The position numbers and the translations under genes were made by a program. This document shows, one piece after another, positions 58,263-64,000 of a DNA stretch of 64,000 nucleotides. Within the stretch, counting starts at the first letter, position 1. Each line of letters starts with the position of its first letter. This DNA is from Variovorax boronicumulans (GTDB lineage: Bacteria; Pseudomonadota; Gammaproteobacteria; Burkholderiales; Burkholderiaceae_C). The stretch covers positions 984,714 through 1,048,713 of the forward strand of contig NZ_JAAAFX010000004.1 in NCBI RefSeq assembly GCF_019352895.1. Reading direction: 5' to 3'. The notes below the pieces were generated by a model that searched no databases, was not told the DNA's origin, and saw nothing but the letters and a program-made list of their open reading frames with translations.

Positions 58263-59615
58263 TCAGGCGCGTGGCGCCTCGCCCGCCATGCGCTCGGTCG
58301 TCGCGTTCACCAGCACCTCGGGCTCGTTGGCCTCGACCCAGGTCTCGTTGTTGAGCGCCGCGTGCAGCCGCTTCTCGTCGAGCTCGTCGGTCCACTTGGC
58401 GACCACGATGGTGGCCACGCCGTTGCCGATCAGGTTGGTCAGGGCGCGCGCCTCGGACATGAAGCGGTCGATGCCGAGGATCAGTGCCAGCCCTGCCACC
58501 GGCACATGGCCCACGGCCGACAGCGTGGCCGCCAGCACGATGAAGCCGCTGCCCGTGACGCCGGCCGCCCCCTTGGAGGTCAGCAGCAGCACCGCCAGCA
58601 GCGTGATCTCCTGCACCAGCGTCATGTCGGTGTTGGTGGCCTGCGCGATGAACACCGCGGCCATCGTCAGGTAGATCGAGGTGCCGTCGAGGTTGAAGGA
58701 ATAACCGGTCGGGATCACCAGGCCCACGCAGGTCTTCTTGGCGCCCAGGTTCTCCATCTTCTCCATCATGCGCGGCAGCACCGACTCGGACGACGAGGTG
58801 CCCAGCACGATCAGCAGCTCTTCCTTGATGTACTTGATGAACTTCCAGATGCTGAAGCCGTGGAAGCGCGCGATGGAGCCCAGCACCACGAAGATGAACA
58901 GCAGGCAGGTCAGGTAGAACACGCCCATCAGCTTGCCCAGCGAGAACAGCGAGCCGATGCCGTACTTGCCGATGGTGAAGGCCATGGCACCGAAGGCACC
59001 GACGGGTGCCAGCTTCATGATGTAGTTGACGATCACGAAGAGCACGTGCGAGCCCTTCTCGATCACATCGAACACCAGCGTGCCGCGGCCGCCGAACTTG
59101 TGCAGCGCGAAGCCGAACAATATGGCGATCAGCAGCACCTGCAGGATCTCGCCCTTGGCGAAGGCATCGACCAGCGTGTTGGGGATGATGTTGATCAGGA
59201 AGTCGACCGTGCCCTGCATCTTGCCCGGGCCGGTGTAGGCGGCGATGGACTTGGTGTCGATGGTGGACGGGTCGATGTTCATGCCCGCGCCGGGCTTGAA
59301 CACGTTGACCAGCACCAGGCCGACCACCAGCGCGATGCTGCTCACCACCTCGAAATACAGCAGCGCCAGGCCGCCGGTCTTGCCGACCTTCTTCATGTCC
59401 TCCATGCCGGCGATGCCGATCACGACGGTGCAGAAGATGATCGGCGCGATCATCATCTTGATGAGCTTGATGAAGGCGTCGCCCAACGGCTTCATCGATT
59501 CGCCGACCTGGGGATAGAAGTAGCCCAGGGCCACGCCGATGATCACCGCCGTGATGACCTGCGCATAGAGCGACCGGTAGAGGGGAAGCTTGCGTGTGCT
59601 TGGCTGTGTTGTCAT
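58263..59615 (-). CDS. dctA: C4-dicarboxylate:cation symporter (DctA)
   Basis: A 450-residue inner-membrane carrier of the DAACS family. It brings in succinate, fumarate and malate with protons or sodium. Blocks include [18 protein letters not shown], the serine-rich [14 protein letters not shown] re-entrant loop, [19 protein letters not shown], and [20 protein letters not shown] with the second loop, all in the order found in DctA. ATG 59615 gives the typical length; the frame continues 12 codons upstream without similarity. It is transcribed alone, about 160 bp from the tannase start. Confidence 0.95.
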   Translation of the reverse strand: MTTQPSTRKLPLYRSLYAQVITAVIIGVALGYFYPQVGESMKPLGDAFIKLIKMMIAPIIFCTVVIGIAGMEDMKKVGKTGGLALLYFEVVSSIALVVGLVLVNVFKPGAGMNIDPSTIDTKSIAAYTGPGKMQGTVDFLINIIPNTLVDAFAKGEILQVLLIAILFGFALHKFGGRGTLVFDVIEKGSHVLFVIVNYIMKLAPVGAFGAMAFTIGKYGIGSLFSLGKLMGVFYLTCLLFIFVVLGSIARFHGFSIWKFIKYIKEELLIVLGTSSSESVLPRMMEKMENLGAKKTCVGLVIPTGYSFNLDGTSIYLTMAAVFIAQATNTDMTLVQEITLLAVLLLTSKGAAGVTGSGFIVLAATLSAVGHVPVAGLALILGIDRFMSEARALTNLIGNGVATIVVAKWTDELDEKRLHAALNNETWVEANEPEVLVNATTERMAGEAPRA

Positions 59616-59748
59616 GTTTTTGCCTGCAGGAAAGTAAGGATGTCTGCTCACGGGAACGACGATGCCTGGGCGCCGGTGTGGCTTCCGGGATCGTTTTCGG
59701 CCCGCCGATGCGGGCGTGGATTCTCCTCCTTGACGGGCAGGTTTTCAG

Positions 59749-60309
59749 TCAGTCGGCGGTCAGCCAGCGTTCGGGGTAATGCGAAACGAAGCCCTCGGGC
59801 GTGAGGTTCAGCAAGGCGGCATAGCCGAAACGCGGCGCCTCGTACCAGCAGGCGCCGGCGCTGCGTTGCGCGTAGCGTTGTTCGATCAGTCCCAGGCTGC
59901 GTTCGTCGACATCCAGCCATGCGGCCGGCGCATCGACCGCCTCGCCGGGCTTGAGGCCCAGGCGCCGCAGCGGGATCAGGTTGGTGGCGGGCGTGAAGCC
60001 CAGGTCCAGGTCCATGCAGTGCGCCAGATCGGGCACCGCCTCGTCGTTGAGCAACCAGCCGCCACGCGCGTTGCGCGTGACCGACAGGTCGATGCTCTCG
60101 CCGCCGATCCAGCCGCGCACCGTGCCCCATTGCGTGTGCCACAGCGCATCGCAGCGCACCCGGTAGTGGAGCTGGGCATGCCGGCCCTGCGCGTCGCGGA
60201 AGACGGCCGCACCGTCGAGCTGCCATGCCGTGTCGTTGCGCTCGAGCCGGCAGGCATCGTGGCCTGGCGCGTCGAGGCGGCGCCAGAGGATCGAGGCGAC
60301 GGTGTGCAT
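59749..60309 (-). CDS. Putative glycolipid-binding domain protein
   Basis: A 186-residue soluble protein matching the Glycolipid_bind family (PF06475). The blocks are WRRLDAPGHDACRL at the N terminus, the central NARGGWLLNDEAVPDLAHCM, then DLDLGFTPATNLIPLRRLGL, and the C-terminal GFVSHYPERW. Structures of the family show a lipid-binding beta fold, but the cellular role is unknown. ATG 60309 is favoured because family members begin close to the Trp-Arg-Arg block. It is divergent from dinB with 74 bp between starts. Confidence 0.85.
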   Translation of the reverse strand: MHTVASILWRRLDAPGHDACRLERNDTAWQLDGAAVFRDAQGRHAQLHYRVRCDALWHTQWGTVRGWIGGESIDLSVTRNARGGWLLNDEAVPDLAHCMDLDLGFTPATNLIPLRRLGLKPGEAVDAPAAWLDVDERSLGLIEQRYAQRSAGACWYEAPRFGYAALLNLTPEGFVSHYPERWLTAD

Positions 60310-60371
60310 GGGCGCGATGATGGCGCGCCGCCCGGCTCGGCGCAAGCGCTGCACAAGGTTTCGTCACAAGC

Positions 60372-60377
60372 GAAAAT
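60372..60377 (+). promoter_or_regulatory. Candidate -10 element directly before dinB
   Basis: GAAAAT ends 6 bp before the GTG start of dinB. A start of transcription 7 bp on would fall on the G of GTG, giving a leaderless message. There is no Shine-Dalgarno sequence. No LexA-type box was found. Confidence 0.3.
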
Positions 60378-60383
60378 CATGCT

Positions 60384-61616
60384 GTGACCGTTGTTTCCCC
60401 TTCTCCCTTGCGCCGCATCGCCCATCTGGACATGGATGCGTTCTTCGCGTCAGTCGAGCTGCTGCGCTATCCGCAGCTCAAGGGCCTGCCGATGGTGATC
60501 GGCGGCGGGCGGCGCAAGGTCGACGAGATCGTGGAGCACGACCATGCCGGGCGGGCGCTGTCCGAGATCCCGGTCGAGGCCTTTCCGCTGCTCAAGGACT
60601 ACGTGGGCCGCGGCGTGATCACCACCGCCACCTATGCGGCGCGGCAGTTCGGCGTGGGCTCGGCCATGGGCATGATGAAGGCCGCCAAGCTGTGTCCGCA
60701 GGCGATCGTGCTGCCGGTGGACTTCGACGAGGTGCGGCGGCTCTCGCGGCTGTTCAAGAGCGTGATCCGCGAGATCGCGCCGGTGGTGGAAGACCGCGGC
60801 GTCGACGAGGTCTACATCGACTTCACCGAGGTGCCCGGCGGCCAGCGCGAAGGCGGCCGGGTGCTGGCGCGGCTGATCCAGAAATCGATCTTCCAGGCCA
60901 CCGGCCTGACCTGCTCCATCGGCGTGGCGCCCAACAAGCTGATCGCCAAGCTGGCCAGCGAGTTCGACAAGCCCAACGGCATCTCGATCGTCTACGAGAG
61001 CGACCTGGAGCCCCGCATCTGGCCGCTGCCCTGCCGCAAGGTCAACGGCATCGGCCCCAAAGCCGACGAGAAGCTCCGGCGCCTGGGCATCGAGACCGTG
61101 GGCCAGCTGGCGGCGTGCGACCGCGACTGGCTGATCGCGAACTTCGGCAAGGCCACCGGCGCCTGGATGCACGAGGTGTCCTGGGGCCGCGACGACCGGC
61201 CGGTGGTGACCGAGAGCGAGCCAGTCTCGATGAGCCGCGAGACCACCTTCGACCGCGACCTGCACGCGGTGCGCGACCGGGCCGCGCTGGGCGCCATCTT
61301 CACCGACCTGTGCGAACGCCTCGCCGACGACCTGCAGCGCAAGGGCTATGTCGGCAAGACCATCGGCATCAAGCTGCGCTACGACGACTTCAGGAGCGCC
61401 ACGCGCGACCAGACCATCGACCGCTTCATCGACGACGGCAGGACCATCCGCCAGATCGGCGGCCAGTGCCTCAAGCGGGTGCCACTGGAGCGGCCGCTGC
61501 GGCTGCTGGGGGTGCGCGTGGGCGCACTGGCCAAGGCGGGCAGCCCCGAGGCGCTGGCGCCGGTCGGGACGCGCGCCACGGCGGAGCCGGTGTCGACCAC
61601 CGCCTCCCTGTTCTGA
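60384..61616 (+). CDS. dinB: DNA polymerase IV (Y-family translesion polymerase)
   Basis: A 410-residue Y-family polymerase that copies past damaged bases. The first catalytic motif is RIAHLDMDAFFASVELLRYP (Asp16 and Asp18 region), the second is GVDEVYIDFTEVP with the Asp-Glu pair near 140. CSIGVAPNKLIAKLASEFDKP and a helix-hairpin-helix (KVNGIGPKADEKLRRLGI) follow, then the little-finger domain. Compared with E. coli DinB, about 30 residues are inserted after MVIGGG and before GVITTATYAARQFGV. The C terminus TTASLF resembles a beta-clamp-binding motif. GTG 60384 is the natural start. The DUF2459 gene begins 1 bp after its stop. Confidence 0.95.
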   Translation: MTVVSPSPLRRIAHLDMDAFFASVELLRYPQLKGLPMVIGGGRRKVDEIVEHDHAGRALSEIPVEAFPLLKDYVGRGVITTATYAARQFGVGSAMGMMKAAKLCPQAIVLPVDFDEVRRLSRLFKSVIREIAPVVEDRGVDEVYIDFTEVPGGQREGGRVLARLIQKSIFQATGLTCSIGVAPNKLIAKLASEFDKPNGISIVYESDLEPRIWPLPCRKVNGIGPKADEKLRRLGIETVGQLAACDRDWLIANFGKATGAWMHEVSWGRDDRPVVTESEPVSMSRETTFDRDLHAVRDRAALGAIFTDLCERLADDLQRKGYVGKTIGIKLRYDDFRSATRDQTIDRFIDDGRTIRQIGGQCLKRVPLERPLRLLGVRVGALAKAGSPEALAPVGTRATAEPVSTTASLF

Positions 61617-61617
61617 G

Positions 61618-62304
61618 ATGGCCGCGATCGCACGCTGGCGCCGGCGCATCGCCTTCGTACTGCTGGGGTTGGTGGCGGCGATCGGGCTGTATGGGGCCGT
61701 GGCCTGCGCGCTGGTGTTCTGGCCCGCCAATACCGGCCCGGTGCAGCAGCCGCCCGCGATCGAGGCCTGGGTGCTGAGCAACGGCGTGCACACCGACCTG
61801 GTGCTGCCGGTCCGCTCGGCCGCCGTCGACTGGCAGCAGCTCTTCCCGCTCACCGATTTCAGGGCCGTGCCGGCCGACGCCGAATTCGTCGCCATCGGCT
61901 GGGGCGACCGCGAGTTCTACCTGCACACGCCCACCTGGGCCGACCTCACGGCCAGGCGCGCCGCCGGGGCGCTGATGGGCGGCAACCGTGCGCTGCTGCA
62001 CGTGAGCTACCTGCAGCGCGCGCAGCTGCGCCAGGGCGCCTACCGGCTGCCGCTCTCGGCCGCGCAGTACGCACGGCTGGTGGACCATGTGCGCGCCGCG
62101 CTGCCTTCGGGCCGCGCGATCCCCATCGCCGGCGCGCACTACGACGCGCAGGACGCCTTCTACGAAGCCGAGGGCGGCTACAACCTCTTCGAGACCTGCA
62201 ACACCTGGACCGGCCGCGGACTGCGGCGCGCGGGCGTCACGGTGAGCCGCTGGACGCCCTTCGACTTCAACGTGACCTGGCACCTCGCGCCGGCGACACC
62301 CTGA
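61618..62304 (+). CDS. DUF2459 (TIGR02117) family protein
   Basis: A 228-residue protein with one N-terminal membrane segment (about 12-34; FVLLGLVAAIGLYGAVACALVFW). The outer part carries the family blocks VLSNGVHTDLVLPV, AIGWGDREFYLHTPTWADL and the C-terminal YNLFETCNTWTGRGLRRAGV, whose Cys/His pattern has been compared with papain-like (NlpC/P60-type) folds. The function is unknown. Its ATG lies 1 bp after the dinB stop, so it is very probably co-transcribed with dinB. It is convergent with pyrB. Confidence 0.88.
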   Translation: MAAIARWRRRIAFVLLGLVAAIGLYGAVACALVFWPANTGPVQQPPAIEAWVLSNGVHTDLVLPVRSAAVDWQQLFPLTDFRAVPADAEFVAIGWGDREFYLHTPTWADLTARRAAGALMGGNRALLHVSYLQRAQLRQGAYRLPLSAAQYARLVDHVRAALPSGRAIPIAGAHYDAQDAFYEAEGGYNLFETCNTWTGRGLRRAGVTVSRWTPFDFNVTWHLAPATP

Positions 62305-62314
62305 GCGCGGTGGC

Positions 62315-63595
62315 TCAGTCCAGCCCGTCGAACTCCGCGTCGTCGGGCCCGATGTGCGCGGGCGAGCGCCAGCCCGCGTCGCGCATCGAGCGCGCCACCT
62401 GGTGCTCGACGCCCATCAGCACCGCGAACAGCGCCATGCGCACCGGGATGCCGTTGTCGGTCTGGCGGAAGATCGCCAGCCGCGGGTCGTGGTTGAGGTC
62501 GATGCTCAGGTCGTTCGCGCCCGGGCGGCCGTCGCGCGGCAGCGGGTGCATCAGGATGGTGTCGGGCTTGCAGACCCGGTCGACCAGCGCCTTGCAGACC
62601 TGGAACTCGGGCGTGTAGCCCTCGATCTCCTCGCCCGCGAAGCGCTCCTTCTGGATCCGCGTGGCATAGACCACGTCGGCGCCGCGCAGGCCTTCCTCGA
62701 GCGAGGGCGTCTGCTCGACCACGTGGCCGTTGCGCGCTACCAGGTCGACCAGGTAAGCCGGCATCTCCAGCGAGGGCGGCGCGATCAGCGTGAACTTCAG
62801 CCCGCGGTACAGCGCCAGCAGCCGGATCAGCGAATGCACCGTGCGGCCGTACTTGAGGTCGCCCACCATCGCCACGTGCGTGCCGTCGACCAGCTTGCCC
62901 ATGCGCGAGAACTCGCGCTGGATGGTGTAGAGGTCGAGGATGGCCTGGCTCGGGTGCTCGCCCGGGCCGTCGCCGGCGTTGATGACCGGGATGTTGGTGG
63001 CGCGCGCGAACTCGGCCACCGAGCCCTGCTCGGGATGGCGCACCACCAGCGCATCGACGTAGCCGCTCATCACGCGGCTGGTGTCGTAGATCGACTCGCC
63101 CTTGGCCATCGACGAGAAGGTGAAGCCGGTGGTGTCGCAGACCGTGCCGCCCAGCCGGCAGAAGGCCGCGCCGAAGCTCACGCGGGTGCGGGTGCTGGCC
63201 TCGAAGAACAGGCTGCCCAGCACCGCGCCCTCGAGCACGCGCGAGACCTTCTGGCGCCGCGCGATGGGCTGCATCACGTCGGCCACCTGGAACAGGTCCT
63301 CGAGGCTGTCGCGGTTGAACTGCGCCACCGACAGCAGGTGCGGCCGGCCCTCGGCCGCGATGCGCTGGCCCAGCGGGCGGGCGTCGGCGCCCGAGGCCGG
63401 CAGGGCCTCGCGCTGCAGGATCTCGGCGACGAACTTGCCCACCATCTCGGGCATGGCGCGCGATTCGCCGGAGTCGGCTGGCAGCAGCCAGGTGTCGAGG
63501 GCTCGTCGGCGCACGCCCAGCCGTTCGGAGAAGGCGTCGCGGGTGAGGTTGAGGCGACGCATGGCGTCGCGCAGGATGTCTTGTTGCTGGCTCAT
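62315..63595 (-). CDS. pyrB: Aspartate carbamoyltransferase with an N-terminal HTH-like domain
   Basis: A 426-residue enzyme joining carbamoyl phosphate and aspartate in pyrimidine synthesis. The catalytic part (about 95-425) has FFEASTRTRVSFGAAF (carbamoyl-phosphate loop), GDGPGEHPSQAILDLYTI, VGDLKYGRTVHSL and MHPLPRDGRPGANDLS, so it should be active. It is about 115 residues longer than E. coli PyrB. The extra N-terminal part (LNLTRDAFSERLGVRRRALD and onward to MVGKFVAEIL) looks like a Cro-type helix-turn-helix. No pyrI or pyrC adjoins it. ATG 63595 is chosen; in-frame ATGs at 63625 and 63622 are possible. A -10 candidate sits 8 bp before the chosen start. Confidence 0.92.
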   Translation of the reverse strand: MSQQQDILRDAMRRLNLTRDAFSERLGVRRRALDTWLLPADSGESRAMPEMVGKFVAEILQREALPASGADARPLGQRIAAEGRPHLLSVAQFNRDSLEDLFQVADVMQPIARRQKVSRVLEGAVLGSLFFEASTRTRVSFGAAFCRLGGTVCDTTGFTFSSMAKGESIYDTSRVMSGYVDALVVRHPEQGSVAEFARATNIPVINAGDGPGEHPSQAILDLYTIQREFSRMGKLVDGTHVAMVGDLKYGRTVHSLIRLLALYRGLKFTLIAPPSLEMPAYLVDLVARNGHVVEQTPSLEEGLRGADVVYATRIQKERFAGEEIEGYTPEFQVCKALVDRVCKPDTILMHPLPRDGRPGANDLSIDLNHDPRLAIFRQTDNGIPVRMALFAVLMGVEHQVARSMRDAGWRSPAHIGPDDAEFDGLD

Positions 63596-63603
63596 GGGCG
63601 CGA

Positions 63604-63609
63604 AATATA
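63604..63609 (-). promoter_or_regulatory. Candidate -10 element directly before pyrB
   Basis: On the reverse strand TATATT ends 8 bp before ATG 63595, with no Shine-Dalgarno sequence between. TTGATG lies 20 bp further up as a poorly spaced -35. The message would have a leader of only a few bases. Confidence 0.35.
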
Positions 63610-63671
63610 CGCCATGAGCCATCACTTCACATCAAAATTTACGCATTGCGCACACTTTAAACTGCAGCCGG

Positions 63672-64000
63672 TCAAAGCTTGGGCACGCCGCCCTGCCACT
63701 GCGGCCAGTTCGCCACGATGTGGTCGACCACGCGGCTGCCCACCTTCTCGATGTTCTCCACCGTCTCGGCAAAGCCGCCGGCGGTCTCGCCCGGGGCCGG
63801 GTCCAGGTGCTGCAGCGTGGTTTCCTTCGGGTTGCCCTGGTCGAAGTTGACCGCGCCGCGCAGGCTCATCACGCGGTCGGTCCCGTGGGTGCGGTTGATC
63901 ACCAGCGTGATCGCGGCCGCTTCCATCTCGGTGATCACGTAGTCGTCGGCGCCATAGAGCTTGGCGATGTACTGCGCCTGGTTCGACATGCCCGGGCCGT
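63672..64000 (-). CDS. Purine nucleoside permease (NUP family), C-terminal fragment
   Basis: The frame is open to the window edge at 64000 (the last codons read Gly-Pro-Gly before Met at 63989), so the gene starts outside the window. About 109 residues are visible. The stretches YGADDYVITEMEAAA, HGTDRVMSLRGAVNFDQG and ENIEKVGSRVVDHIVANW match the C-terminal part of the NUP family (PF06516), named for a fungal-type purine nucleoside permease. Many bacterial members carry a signal peptide, which cannot be checked here. It lies 76 bp upstream of pyrB on the same strand. Confidence 0.7.
   Translation of the reverse strand, partial: GPGMSNQAQYIAKLYGADDYVITEMEAAAITLVINRTHGTDRVMSLRGAVNFDQGNPKETTLQHLDPAPGETAGGFAETVENIEKVGSRVVDHIVANWPQWQGGVPKL

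Noticed and set aside
59706..59721. GCCCGC-CGAT-GCGGGC hairpin after the glycolipid-binding gene as an intrinsic terminator
   Set aside because: The stem is only 6 bp and no T-run follows on the reverse strand.

Overview
The window is a 64 kb piece of a high-GC chromosome from a betaproteobacterium, most likely Burkholderiales/Comamonadaceae and closest in character to Variovorax. The evidence is the gene families (RNase E tail type, ppc-hemCDXY, class-B PyrB with an extra N-terminal domain, a DinB with a lineage-type insertion), the very high GC at third codon positions, and sigma-70-like -10 elements of the form NANAAT next to GC-rich DNA. It is dense, with about 44 protein genes. I saw no tRNA, rRNA, insertion sequence or CRISPR array, and it reads as resident chromosome rather than a recent island.

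Layout. 1-372 is the 3' end of rne, followed by a strong terminator. 762-6303 is a forward exopolysaccharide operon (phosphoglycosyl transferase, GDP-fucose synthase, two glycosyltransferases, a Wzy/ligase-like membrane protein). It meets a reverse export operon (wza, wzc; 6382-9811) at a shared bidirectional terminator. 10037-14077 is the reverse haem block hemC-hemD-hemX-hemY, divergent from ppc (14175-17033). 17204-25612 holds a small membrane ORF and a giant cyclic beta-glucan synthase (NdvB/ChvB type). 25656-27836 is a Fur-box-controlled TonB-dependent receptor. 28114-31935 is a tight reverse operon: LytS/AlgZ-like kinase, LytTR regulator, AI-2E-family permease, TPR protein. It is divergent from argH (31976-33373). 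33381-36317 carries a WcaF-like acetyltransferase, an ECF sigma/anti-sigma pair and an SGNH-hydrolase lipoprotein.

36634-39864 is a GT2-UXS-UGD operon able to make UDP-glucuronate and UDP-xylose. It converges with an OpgC-like membrane acyltransferase and a GT4 enzyme (39880-42316). 42452-52593 holds a 2008-residue alpha-2-macroglobulin with an intact thioester motif and a PBP1C, separated by five small genes. 52707-59615 has an MHS-family transporter, a tannase-family lipoprotein coupled to an alpha/beta hydrolase, and DctA. 59749-64000 has a glycolipid-binding-domain protein, dinB, a DUF2459 protein, pyrB and the 3' end of a NUP-family purine nucleoside permease.

Much of the window concerns the cell envelope: exopolysaccharide synthesis and export, periplasmic glucan synthesis and possible decoration, sugar-nucleotide supply, periplasmic defence (A2M/PBP1C) and the signalling genes beside them. 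The items I find most worth testing are: the small membrane ORF coupled to the cyclic glucan synthase; the tannase lipoprotein with an unassigned C-terminal region of about 300 residues and a coupled hydrolase; the HTH-like domain fused to aspartate carbamoyltransferase; and the split of the argH-algZR-hemCD neighbourhood known from Pseudomonas. Nothing here is proven to be a new system. Functions are assigned by reading motifs, not by database search.
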